Positions 1 to 7,600 of a stretch of 13,663 nucleotides of DNA are shown piece by piece. The position numbers and the translations under genes are program-made. Origin of the DNA: an uncultured Prevotella sp. (GTDB lineage: Bacteria > Bacteroidota > Bacteroidia > Bacteroidales > Bacteroidaceae); the NCBI GenBank assembly GCA_900547005.1, contig URER01000054.1, positions 1 through 13,663 on the forward strand, written 5' to 3'. How positions within the stretch are numbered: position 1 is the first letter of the stretch; each line of letters starts with the position of its first letter. A model generated the notes under the pieces. It was not told the DNA's origin. It was given only the letters and a program-made list of their open reading frames with translations, and did no database searches.

Positions 1-55
1 AAGGTCCGTAACCACACCGACGTTAGTACCTGCGGCCTGGATCGAAGCACCTATC
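1..55 (-). repeat. Left recombination site / inverted repeat with the right window end
   Basis: Bases 1-55 are the exact reverse complement of 13609-13663. The inner 15 bp (32-46), reading ttcgatccaggccgc on the minus strand, also occur at 2774-2788. The site lies inside the SusC reading frame (residues IGASIQAAGTNVGVVTDL), so a swap here keeps the frame. I infer that it is the crossover site of the resident tyrosine recombinase. The exact crossover bases cannot be read from the sequence. Confidence 0.8.
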
Positions 56-168
56 ACCGGTTGTCCGTCCTCTGAGGATACAACGGTACCGTTAACTTCA
101 GTTTGTGCCAAAGCCGTTCCAAGACACAGGAACAACGAGGCAAAAATCATAGTTAATCTTGTTTTCAT
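1..168 (-). CDS. Expressed SusC/RagA-family TonB-dependent outer-membrane transporter, N-terminal 56 codons only
   Basis: This is the 5' end of a SusC-like outer-membrane transporter, cut by the window edge at base 1. The ATG lies at 168-166 and the frame is open for 56 codons. Residues 1-21 form a signal peptide (MKTRL, a hydrophobic core, then cleavage near ALA-Q). From about residue 24 (EVNGTVVSSEDGQPVIGASI) it matches the carboxypeptidase-regulatory-like domain that precedes the TonB box in SusC proteins. It is the only SusC head here with a start codon, signal peptide and consensus promoter, so I infer that it is the switched-on copy. Codons 42-46 lie in the 15-bp sequence shared with the two headless SusC genes at 2774 and 13618. 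The body, and hence the substrate, is outside the window. The family identification is firm; the expressed status is inferred. Confidence 0.9.
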   Translation of the reverse strand, partial: MKTRLTMIFASLFLCLGTALAQTEVNGTVVSSEDGQPVIGASIQAAGTNVGVVTDL

Positions 169-214
169 AAATACTTTGAATTTAACAATAAAAATATACG
201 TTTGTTACAAATTG

Positions 215-245
215 CAAAATTATATAATTTTTCTTTCCCAACAAA
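215..245 (-). promoter_or_regulatory. Bacteroides-type promoter of the expressed susC head
   Basis: On the minus strand there is a -33 element TTTG (245-242), a 19-nt spacer and a -7 element TAATTTTG (222-215). This is an exact match to the Bacteroidales primary-sigma consensus TTTG-N19-21-TAnnTTTG. Transcription would begin near 208, giving a leader of about 40 nt before the ATG at 168. The promoter lies inside the segment predicted to invert, so it moves together with the signal peptide. Confidence 0.85.
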
Positions 246-475
246 TGTTTTCATTCTAAAATGAATATTTAACCGCGTTTTTTAACATTTTTCGCCCGTT
301 TTGGGCTAAAAAACGACATGAATTGCATTTTTAACGCATAAAACTTTCAACTTGTTAGCATAAATAACGTATAAATTTGCAAGCAGTTAAATACTAATTC
401 ATACTTATGCAGAATATGCAGAAAATGGATTGACAATCTGACATTATTTTGCCGGTTGGTTCAACATTTGTGCAA

Positions 476-1786
476 CTAAGGCTCGTCTTTTTTATTCCGG
501 AACACCCGGCTGAGTGCGTCGTCGTTCTGTTTGGTGTCGAACTCGCCCATGTATTTCTGTGTCGTGGCAAGATTGGAATGCGCCATGAGCGCTTTCACCT
601 CCAGATTGTCGAGTCCTTTCTCTTTCGCCATCTTCGCAAACGAGTGGCGGCTGATGTGAAAAGAGATTTTCTTGTCAATCCCGGCAAGATGTTTTATGCG
701 GTCGAGTTCCTGGTTTATAATTACATTGTGCGTGCCGATGGTCTGAAACATCCGCAGTTTCATCAGCGGAGGCAGGGTGTCTTTCTCTTCCTGCGTGATG
801 CAATTTGCCCACGGTTCCGTACCCGAGAGAATCGGAAAGATATAGTCTGTAGCCCGTGCGTCCTTGCGCCGGTATTCGTCCAGTATTTTCCGGGCCTTGC
901 CCACGAGCACGAGGTCGCGCACCTTGTGGTTCTTTCCCATCTGATAGCGCAGCCTTCCGTTGTCCGTAACATTACACCAGCGCAACTGTATAAGGTCTCC
1001 GATGCGGATACCGGCGCAATAGAGCGAGAAGAAGAAGTAGTTGCGGCAGTGCCACGTCTTGCTGTTGCGCTTCAGCCGGAGGCGCATTATCGCATTCAGT
1101 TCTTCCTCGTTCAGCTTTTCCTTGACCGTCTTCACGCCGCGGAACTTGAATTTCATGAACGGATTTTGCTCCGGCCGCAGCATCCCGTCAATCTCTATCG
1201 CCCTGTTTATCAGTGTCTTGAAAATATTCAGATGCACTTGTATTGTGTTCGGGTGTAGCTGTTGCGAAGGTCTTCTCTTGTTGGGCAGACGGCGCAGATA
1301 GTTGTCAAACTTAGACAGCAGCGCCGGGGTAAGCTCCACAAACAGCAGGTCGCTCATGCCGTTCGTCTTCATGAACCCCTCCAGTTTGTTGCAGAAGCTC
1401 AGGTATTTCTTCCAGTTCCTTATCCCTCCCGCATCATAAATCTCCTGCGTTCTCTCCTTTGCGTAGACCATGAACGAGGGCGACCGCTTGCCCCTTTTCA
1501 TGCTGTCCTTCACCTTTTCGGGCGTGTCCATCCCACGGTTTCTCAGGTTCAGATACACGTCTTTAGCCATTCTCAGCTCTTTTTCCAGCACCTCATTCAT
1601 CCATTCACTGTTCGGATTGCTCGCCCTCACACACTCTTTGTTTTTGTTCCATTCCGCCGTTCTCACCTCGACCAGCGTGCGCAGTCTTTTCGATTTTCTG
1701 TTTTGTGTCATTCTGAGCATAACCGGGAAGAGTCCTTTCTTGTTTGCATGGTTAGCCAAATGCAAGTGAAATGTCATTGATGTCAT
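476..1786 (-). CDS. Tyrosine site-specific recombinase (phage-integrase family), likely the SusC shufflon invertase
   Basis: A 436-residue tyrosine recombinase. Residues about 5-100 resemble the arm-type DNA-binding domain of Bacteroidetes integrases, about 100-215 the SAM-like core-binding domain, and about 220-430 the catalytic domain. The catalytic set is complete: R261 (in CAGIRIGDL), a candidate lysine K285 or K288, H377 and R380 (HISRHSF), H403 (MAHSN) and nucleophile Y412 (TTQKYMG). The start used is the ATG at 1786; Met4 (1777) is a possible alternative. The gene is transcribed in the same direction as the expressed susC head, whose promoter lies about 230 bp beyond its stop, and I see no clear terminator between them. 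It lies between the left and middle putative crossover sites, so it would invert with the promoter. Related Bacteroides enzymes invert surface-protein and SusC loci. The catalytic class is certain; the target is inferred from position. Confidence 0.93.
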   Translation of the reverse strand: MTSMTFHLHLANHANKKGLFPVMLRMTQNRKSKRLRTLVEVRTAEWNKNKECVRASNPNSEWMNEVLEKELRMAKDVYLNLRNRGMDTPEKVKDSMKRGKRSPSFMVYAKERTQEIYDAGGIRNWKKYLSFCNKLEGFMKTNGMSDLLFVELTPALLSKFDNYLRRLPNKRRPSQQLHPNTIQVHLNIFKTLINRAIEIDGMLRPEQNPFMKFKFRGVKTVKEKLNEEELNAIMRLRLKRNSKTWHCRNYFFFSLYCAGIRIGDLIQLRWCNVTDNGRLRYQMGKNHKVRDLVLVGKARKILDEYRRKDARATDYIFPILSGTEPWANCITQEEKDTLPPLMKLRMFQTIGTHNVIINQELDRIKHLAGIDKKISFHISRHSFAKMAKEKGLDNLEVKALMAHSNLATTQKYMGEFDTKQNDDALSRVFRNKKDEP

Positions 1787-2080
1787 ATTTCTTAGAATTT
1801 ATATAGTGAAGAATAATGTTCAGTAACATACTTCTTGTCGGCGTTTCCCATACCAGGATAAACATATATTTATATAAAAGAGAGGCGGTTTCGCAAGATA
1901 AAGGTAAATAAAAATGGTGCAACATCGGTAAAACAAATCGTTTTTTTGTGAGGTTATGTAATTTTAGGTCTTAGATTGTAAGGTGAAATATGTCTTTTGT
2001 GTAATCTCTCCTCATAATCAGAAGCCTCCAATCTTACGGCCTGAATTGTAAAGGTTTTAAGTCAAAAATCTTTACATTTG
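1787..2080. other. Non-coding upstream region of the recombinase
   Basis: This 294-bp AT-rich stretch lies between the recombinase start and the leader repeat. It should hold the recombinase promoter on the minus strand, but I found no pair with acceptable spacing: a TTTG at 1937-1934 lies 27 bp from a near-match TACCTTTA at 1906-1899. A weak inverted repeat tgtaaag/ctttaca spans about 2047-2077. No credible gene is present. Confidence 0.5.
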
Positions 2081-2571
2081 AAAATCGATTCTCTCGTGCT
2101 AATGAACGTTAAATATAGGTCTCGTTACTCATTTTCGGCAATTTCCCGACCTCAAAAATCCCAATTCAAAACTCAAAATTCGTAATTCAAAATTCCAAAA
2201 CGGCCTCCGTTAGAGAAAAATCGGGTCGATTTTTATCGAAAAATCAAGTCTCCAAAAACGGGGAAAAATGCCGTTTTCGGGCAATTTAACGTTTGTTGGC
2301 TTTCAAAAGTGGCACTTTTGGAGTCTGTTTTAGGCCGTTTTGCATTGCAACGGAGGCTCCGTTGAAGGCCAAAAGTGCCTCCGTTAGACTCTAACGGAGC
2401 CTCCGTTGCAAAATAATGGGGCTAAAAATGCGCTCCAAAATGGCGGATTTTGCGATAAAACGGGATAAACATCTGATAATCAAGTGTTTAGCTAAAAATT
2501 GGCTAAAAAGCCGTATTTTTGCGTTTTTGGGAGCAATAGAGAATTTGGTTGAAAAAACGTGAGTTTTCAGG
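2081..2571 (+). repeat. Leader repeat copy A (491 bp, non-coding), upstream of silent cassette 1
   Basis: Aligns without gaps to 12883-13373 at a constant offset of 10802. By my count there are 17 differences in the first 387 bp (about 96% identity); the last 100 bp are clearly more diverged but still alignable. It contains no sustained open frame. It contains repeated cctccgttag/ctaacggag modules, a 19-bp inverted repeat, small inverted repeats such as aaaaatcg/cgattttt and caaaagtg/cacttttg, and many A/T runs. The copies sit about 200-235 bp before each headless susC and in the same direction. The role is unknown; insulation of the silent cassettes, an attenuator or a recombination enhancer are possibilities. 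Confidence 0.9.
2345..2411. repeat. Nested 19-bp inverted repeat inside leader copy A
   Basis: The arms ttgcaacggaggctccgtt (2345-2363) and its perfect reverse complement (2393-2411) enclose a 29-nt loop. A second palindrome, ctccgttaga-c-tctaacggag (2379-2399), overlaps the right arm, and each arm contains its own short acggag/ctccgt palindrome. The outer stem and the inner hairpin cannot both form in full. In leader copy B the corresponding arms (13147-13165 and 13195-13213) carry one mismatch. Confidence 0.85.
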
Positions 2572-2595
2572 CGTTTTTTTCAGCCTCGCGGGGGA

Positions 2596-2676
2596 ATTAT
2601 TGGAGTAATCGGGCTAATTGAACTAATTAGACAAATTAGCCTAATTAGCCTAATTGGACCAATCTGGCCTAATTTG
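2596..2676. repeat. Degenerate 9-bp tandem array (about nine units)
   Basis: Consecutive 9-mers read attattgga, gtaatcggg, ctaattgaa, ctaattaga, caaattagc, ctaattagc, ctaattgga, ccaatctgg and cctaatttg, with consensus near ctaattrga. The array lies between leader copy A and the cassette 1 susC. The corresponding spacer before cassette 2 has no such array. The frame is not open across the region, so it is not a coding repeat. Confidence 0.7.
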
Positions 2677-2717
2677 AAGCTGATAAAGTTAATCGGAAAA
2701 TATGTGCGGATGCTGCC

Positions 2718-5700
2718 ATGAATGCATTTCTCCATCCTCCATCCCCTGAACTTCCCACCGGGAGCAGGGGGCTTTCGATCCAGGCCGCTGGTACAAATGT
2801 CGGCGTGGTGACAGACCTTGACGGTAAGTTCTCCATGACGATGCCAAAGGGAAAGACTGTAATCCGGGTATCTTATATCGGTATGCAGCCAGTGGAGGTA
2901 AAGGCCGGACGAAACATGAAAATCGTCATGAAAGCAGACCAGACCTCTCTGGGAGAAGTTGTTGTGACGGGTATGCAGAAAATGGACCGTCGTATGTTTA
3001 CCGGTGCTACGGACAAGGTAGACGCAAATGATGCCATCATAAACGGTATAGCGGATGTGAGCCGTTCACTGGAAGGCCGCTCTGCCGGTGTGTCTGTGCA
3101 GAATGTAAGTGGTACATTCGGTTCCGCGCCTAAGATCCGTGTGCGTGGTGCGACCTCTATCTATGGTTCTTCAAAACCGTTGTGGGTTGTAGATGGTGTG
3201 ATAATGGAAGATGTTACCGACATCAACTCTGATGACTTGTCTTCCGGAGACCCTGAGACCCTTATCTCTTCTGCCATCGCAGGATTGAACTCTGACGATA
3301 TCGAGAGTTTTCAGATATTGAAGGACGGTTCCGCAACATCTATTTATGGTGCGCGCGCTATGGCCGGTGTGATTGTCGTTACTACCAAGAAGGGTAAGGC
3401 AGGACAGGCACATATCAGCTATACGGGTGAGTTCACAACCCGTCTTATCCCTTCATACAGCGACTTCAACATCCTGAACTCTCAGGACCAGATGGGTATT
3501 TACCGTGAGTTGCAGGACAAGGGATGGCTCTCTTACAGCAATGTGCTCAACGGAAGCGATTATGGTGTGTATGGCAAGATGTATGAGTTGATTAACACTT
3601 ACAACCCTGCCACAGGCACATTCATGCTCGCCAACACTTTGGAGGCGCGCAACGGCTACTTGCAGAATGCCGAGATGCGCAACACGGACTGGTTCGACCA
3701 GCTTTTCTCTACGAACATCATGCAGAACCATTCTATCAGCCTTAGCGGCGGTACGGAGAAGAGCAACTACTATGTCTCTATGTCGGCAATGGTTGACCCG
3801 GGATGGTACAAGCAGAGTAAGGTGAACCGTTACACGATGAACATGAACGCTACTCACAGGATTCTGAAGAACCTGAGCCTCAACATCATCGGCAGTGGAA
3901 GCTACCGTAAGCAGAAGGCTCCGGGAACATTGAGCCAAGACCTCGACGTGGTGAACGGAAACGTGAAGCGCGACTTCGATATCAACCCGTATTCTTACGC
4001 TTTGAACACTTCACGCGCGCTCGACCCGAACACTTATTATCAGTCTAACTACGCGCCGTTCAACATCATGCACGAGCTGGAGACAAACTACATTGACATA
4101 GATTTCGTTGACACAAAATTCCAGGCTGAGTTGAAGTGGAGTCCTATCAAAGACCTTGAGTTGTCAGGACTTGCAGCGATGAAGTACACAGCCACATCTC
4201 AGGAGTATAAGATTCTTGACGACTCTAACCAGGCTGAGGCTTACCGCGCTATGGACAACGCCATCATCCGCGACGGCAACAAGTATCTTTACACTGACAA
4301 GGATGACCCGTTTGCCCTGCCTATTACTGTGCTCCCGAACGGCGGTTTCCTCAGACGTACAGACAATAGGATGATTGACTGGAACTTCCGTCTTACCGCA
4401 AGCTACAACCATATATTTAACAAAGTGCACATGCTGAACCTGTTCGGCGGTATGGAGACGACAGATATACAGCGTAACCGTACATGGTTCAACGGTGTAG
4501 GTATGCAGTATAACAAGGGTGAGATACCTTTCTATGTTTATCCATTCTTCAAGAAGGCTGTAGAGGAGAACACCGATTACTACAGCCTTTCTAACACCAA
4601 CTCACGCTCGGCAGCGTTCTTCGCAAACTTCACATACGGCTTTGCAAACAAGTATATCCTTACAGGTACATACCGTTACGAGGGTAGCAACGCTATGGGT
4701 AAGAGCCGTTCTGCACGCTGGACACCTACTTGGAACGTCGCAGCATCATGGAACGTTGACCAGGAGAAGTTCTTCAAGGCACTTGAGCCTACGCTCTCTC
4801 ATCTTAAGCTGAAGGCATCTTACTCTCTGACCGCCACTCCTCCTCCAACAGGATACACAAGCTCGGGTAACGTGTTCAGAGCATATCAGCCATACCGCAT
4901 ATTCTCTCAGGACAAGGAAACTGGTATCCAGCTCTCCGACCTTGCAAACGATGATTTGACATACGAGAAGAAGAACGAGTTCAACTTCGGTATTGAGGCA
5001 GGCTTCCTGAACGACCGAATCAATGTGGCTTTCGATATTTATACACGTAAGAACTTCGATGAAATCGGTCCGGTTGCCACACAGGGTATCGGCGGACAGG
5101 TTATCCGTTGGGCCAACGCAGCCGACATGAAGTCTAATGGTGAGGAGTTGAGTATCAGTACTACCAACATCAAGACTAAGGACTTTAGCTGGAATACAAG
5201 CCTTGTTTATTCTCATACGAAGACGAAGATTACGAGCCTTGCAAGTCAGGACCGCGCCATCGACCTCTTGACAAACTACGGTGGCCGCCGTGAGGGCTAT
5301 CCGGTGCGTGCTCTGTTCTCAGTTCCGTTCATGGGACTTAACGAGGACGGTATGCCAACCTTCCTTAACGAGGCAGGCGAGGTTACAGTCTACGACATCG
5401 AACTCCAGGAGCGCGACAAGCTCGACTACCTGAAATATGAAGGCCCGACAGACCCGACAGTACAGGGTTCGTTCGGTAACATCTTCAAGTACAAAGGATT
5501 CACATTCAATGTATTCATCACTTATTCGTTCGGAAATGTCGTTCGTCTCGACCCTGTCTTCAGAGGAGTTTACAGCGACCTTTCATCTATGACGAAGGAA
5601 TTCAAGAACCGTTGGATGGCACCTGGCGACGAGAAATTCACAAACATTCCTGTAATTCTCAGCTATGGCCAGCATCAGGCCGACAGAGAGCTGTCCCGCG

Positions 5701-5963
5701 CATATAGTGTCTACAACTATTCTGATGTGCGCATCGCTAAGGGAGACTTCATCCGTATGAAAGAAATGTCATTGGGATATGAGTTCCCGAAGGCTTGGAT
5801 TGGTCCGCTCACGAACCTGTCATTGAAACTTCAGGCTACCAACCTGTTCCTGATATATGCAGACAAGAAACTTAATGGTCAGGATCCTGAATTCTTCCGC
5901 TCTGGTGGTGTGTCTGCTCCGGTTCCGAAGCAGTTCACTCTCACACTGAAAGCCGGATTCTAA
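2718..5963 (+). CDS. Silent cassette 1: headless SusC/RagA-family TonB-dependent outer-membrane transporter
   Basis: SusC-type proteins form the outer-membrane barrel that imports ligands captured by the SusD lid, powered by TonB. The open frame from 2718 has 1081 codons, but genuine homology starts at Ser20 (2775, SIQAAGTNVGVVTDLDG); the preceding 19 codons translate spacer DNA and there is no signal peptide. In frame numbering, the carboxypeptidase-regulatory-like domain is about 20-72, the TonB-box region LGEVVVTG 78-85 and the plug about 95-230 (IRVRGATSIYG, PLWVVDG, IESFQILKDGSATSIYGARA). The barrel follows and ends in FTLTLKAGF with the usual terminal Phe. Apart from the missing head the gene is intact. 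It has no recognised promoter, so I infer that it is silent until joined to the left head. SusD follows after 39 bp. The substrate is unknown. Confidence 0.93.
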   Translation: MNAFLHPPSPELPTGSRGLSIQAAGTNVGVVTDLDGKFSMTMPKGKTVIRVSYIGMQPVEVKAGRNMKIVMKADQTSLGEVVVTGMQKMDRRMFTGATDKVDANDAIINGIADVSRSLEGRSAGVSVQNVSGTFGSAPKIRVRGATSIYGSSKPLWVVDGVIMEDVTDINSDDLSSGDPETLISSAIAGLNSDDIESFQILKDGSATSIYGARAMAGVIVVTTKKGKAGQAHISYTGEFTTRLIPSYSDFNILNSQDQMGIYRELQDKGWLSYSNVLNGSDYGVYGKMYELINTYNPATGTFMLANTLEARNGYLQNAEMRNTDWFDQLFSTNIMQNHSISLSGGTEKSNYYVSMSAMVDPGWYKQSKVNRYTMNMNATHRILKNLSLNIIGSGSYRKQKAPGTLSQDLDVVNGNVKRDFDINPYSYALNTSRALDPNTYYQSNYAPFNIMHELETNYIDIDFVDTKFQAELKWSPIKDLELSGLAAMKYTATSQEYKILDDSNQAEAYRAMDNAIIRDGNKYLYTDKDDPFALPITVLPNGGFLRRTDNRMIDWNFRLTASYNHIFNKVHMLNLFGGMETTDIQRNRTWFNGVGMQYNKGEIPFYVYPFFKKAVEENTDYYSLSNTNSRSAAFFANFTYGFANKYILTGTYRYEGSNAMGKSRSARWTPTWNVAASWNVDQEKFFKALEPTLSHLKLKASYSLTATPPPTGYTSSGNVFRAYQPYRIFSQDKETGIQLSDLANDDLTYEKKNEFNFGIEAGFLNDRINVAFDIYTRKNFDEIGPVATQGIGGQVIRWANAADMKSNGEELSISTTNIKTKDFSWNTSLVYSHTKTKITSLASQDRAIDLLTNYGGRREGYPVRALFSVPFMGLNEDGMPTFLNEAGEVTVYDIELQERDKLDYLKYEGPTDPTVQGSFGNIFKYKGFTFNVFITYSFGNVVRLDPVFRGVYSDLSSMTKEFKNRWMAPGDEKFTNIPVILSYGQHQADRELSRAYSVYNYSDVRIAKGDFIRMKEMSLGYEFPKAWIGPLTNLSLKLQATNLFLIYADKKLNGQDPEFFRSGGVSAPVPKQFTLTLKAGF
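2774..2788 (+). repeat. Middle recombination site (cassette 1 susC 5' end)
   Basis: The sequence ttcgatccaggccgc is identical to the left site (32-46, opposite strand) and the right site (13618-13632, same strand). Downstream similarity continues through GTNVGVVTDL with six mismatches in the next 33 bp. Immediately upstream (2752-2773) is a cccaccgggagcagg motif related to the one before the right site. Orientation predicts inversion with the left site and deletion with the right site. Confidence 0.8.
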
Positions 5964-6002
5964 TAATTCACATTTCCAAAAAACATAAAGAAGAAAACAA
6001 AT

Positions 6003-7559
6003 ATGAAAAGTAAATATATAGGAATATCTATCTTGTCGCTCGGACTGACGCTCGCGTCATGCGACGACTATCTTGACAAGCAGCCTGATAGCCGTATGGA
6101 GTTTACTTCGCCGGATGATATAAACAATCTTCTTGTGAGTGCGTACTCGGAAGTAAACCCTGCTTATCTGTTTGAGATGTACTCCGACAACTCTGACCTT
6201 TGTCAGAACTCAGGATGGACGGAAGCCAGCCGCTTCCAACGTCAGGCTTTCGAGTGGGCGGACATCACAGAGACCGGAGATCCGGAGACCCCGCAGGAAT
6301 TGTGGAACGCATATTACAAGGCCATCGCGGCTTCAAACGCTTCGATAGAGCATATCGACAAGCTCTCTGCCGAGGAGCAGAAGGCTTACAGCTCGCAGCT
6401 CGGTGAGGCGCTGATGTGCCGTGCATACAATATGTTCATGCTCTCTACAGTCTTCTGCAACGCCTACGATGAAGCTACGGCTGCCAACGAGCTTGGTCTG
6501 CCTTACCCGACCAAGACCGAGACAACAGTGGGACAGTCATACGAGCGTGGCACTCTGAAAGGCTTGTATGAGAAGATCGAGGCCGACCTCCAGCGGGCTC
6601 TTCCTTTGGTAACAAACCAGTACGCAAAGCCGAAGTTCCACTTCAACCAGAGAGCATCATACGCTTTCGCAACCCGTTTCTATCTCTATTATCAGAAATA
6701 TGACGAGAGCATCAAGTACGGCAATCTCTTGCTTGGCGAGAACGCATCGCCAATGGACTTGCGCGACTGGTCAGCTTTGTACGGACAGGTGCAGAACAGA
6801 CAGGTCGCTCCTGAGTTCTTCGTAAACTCAGACCATGCTTGCAACCTGCTGCTTCAGGTTGTTCAGTCTGAATGGGGAGCCATCGGCGGACCTTATTCGT
6901 ATGGAGACAGATATGCACACGGCGACGCAATATCAAAGACCGAGACTCTGGAAGCAACATTCCCCTGGGGAAATATGTACGCGTATGTTTGGTCAAACAG
7001 AAGTCTTTCTAAATATATCTTCCGCAAGGTGCCATACGAATTTGAATACACAGACTTGCAGGCAGGTATCGGATTCGCTCATGCAGAATATCCAATCATG
7101 ACTACCGACATCGCACTTCTCGAGCGTGCTGAGGCTAACGCGCTTGCAGGAAACTACAATGCGGCTCTTGCCGACTTGAATACTGAGCTTGCTGTATTTA
7201 CGAGGACTCACTATCAGGCTACTCTCGACGGTCTGAAGACATTCTATGACGGCGTTGATTATTATGAGCCGATGGCTCCGACACCGAAAAAGAAGCTGAC
7301 AAAGCTCGTCAATGGCGATGCCACACAGGAGGCTTTGCTTCAGGCAATACTTCAGTTGAAGCGTGTCGTTACACTGCATGAGGGCTTCCGTCTTCAGGAC
7401 GTTAAGCGCTATGGTATCACGATGTACCGCCGTACAATGAACTCTAACTATAACATTACCGGTGTAACGGACACTATGGAGCCTAACGACCCGCGTCTGG
7501 CTATCCAGCTTCCGCAGGATGTAATCACCGCAGGATTGCAGGCTAACCCAAGAAACTAA
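6003..7559 (+). CDS. SusD/RagB-family surface nutrient-binding lipoprotein
   Basis: The 518-residue partner of the preceding SusC. It is a surface lipoprotein expected to cap the transporter and bind the ligand. The signal peptide ends in lipobox LASC with Cys20, followed by DDYLDKQPD; acidic residues just after the cysteine fit the Bacteroidetes surface lipoprotein export signal. A TPR-like helical region includes LMCRAYNMFMLSTVF (about residues 136-150), and the C-terminal EGFRLQDVKRYG (about 460-471) followed by DPRLAIQLPQ is typical of SusD proteins. Start ATG 6003 follows an A-rich stretch with no Shine-Dalgarno. It shares the operon with SusC and should be expressed only when the switch points this way. 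Family certain, ligand unknown. Confidence 0.96.
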   Translation: MKSKYIGISILSLGLTLASCDDYLDKQPDSRMEFTSPDDINNLLVSAYSEVNPAYLFEMYSDNSDLCQNSGWTEASRFQRQAFEWADITETGDPETPQELWNAYYKAIAASNASIEHIDKLSAEEQKAYSSQLGEALMCRAYNMFMLSTVFCNAYDEATAANELGLPYPTKTETTVGQSYERGTLKGLYEKIEADLQRALPLVTNQYAKPKFHFNQRASYAFATRFYLYYQKYDESIKYGNLLLGENASPMDLRDWSALYGQVQNRQVAPEFFVNSDHACNLLLQVVQSEWGAIGGPYSYGDRYAHGDAISKTETLEATFPWGNMYAYVWSNRSLSKYIFRKVPYEFEYTDLQAGIGFAHAEYPIMTTDIALLERAEANALAGNYNAALADLNTELAVFTRTHYQATLDGLKTFYDGVDYYEPMAPTPKKKLTKLVNGDATQEALLQAILQLKRVVTLHEGFRLQDVKRYGITMYRRTMNSNYNITGVTDTMEPNDPRLAIQLPQDVITAGLQANPRN

Positions 7560-7600
7560 GTAAAGGTATAAAGATATTAGTACATTAAAGAATATATAAT

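Larger units (their letters stand above)
32..2788. other. Predicted invertible segment carrying promoter, signal-peptide head and recombinase
   Basis: The segment is bounded by oppositely oriented copies of a 15-bp sequence (32-46 minus, 2774-2788 plus) embedded in SusC reading frames. Inversion would place the promoter and the first 41 codons of the left SusC in frame with the cassette 1 SusC from its Ser at 2775, restoring a protein of about 1103 residues. It would also disconnect the SusC currently running off the left edge. Inversion is inferred; only one orientation is visible here. Confidence 0.75.

Noticed and set aside
289..312. Hairpin gccc-gtttt-gggc upstream of the susC promoter as a recombinase terminator
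   Set aside because: The GC stem is only 4 bp, and neither strand shows a T-run after it; the flanking T and A runs are on the wrong sides.
352..379. Plus-strand promoter with TAAATTTG at 372-379
   Set aside because: The -7 element fits, but the best upstream partner is only TTG at 17-bp spacing, and nothing downstream on the plus strand is a gene.
449..1780. Open frames on the plus strand across the recombinase gene
   Set aside because: They are antisense shadows of a complete, motif-bearing tyrosine recombinase, with no recognisable domains of their own.
2501..2520. Hairpin ggct-aaaa-agcc followed by T-run as a terminator in leader A
   Set aside because: The short stem lies in the diverged part of the leader and is not preserved in copy B, so I do not treat it as a functional terminator.
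2718..2774. ATG at 2718 as the true start of the cassette 1 SusC
   Set aside because: The first 19 codons translate C-rich spacer related to the non-coding DNA before the right site and give no signal peptide, which an outer-membrane protein needs. The homology starts at 2775.
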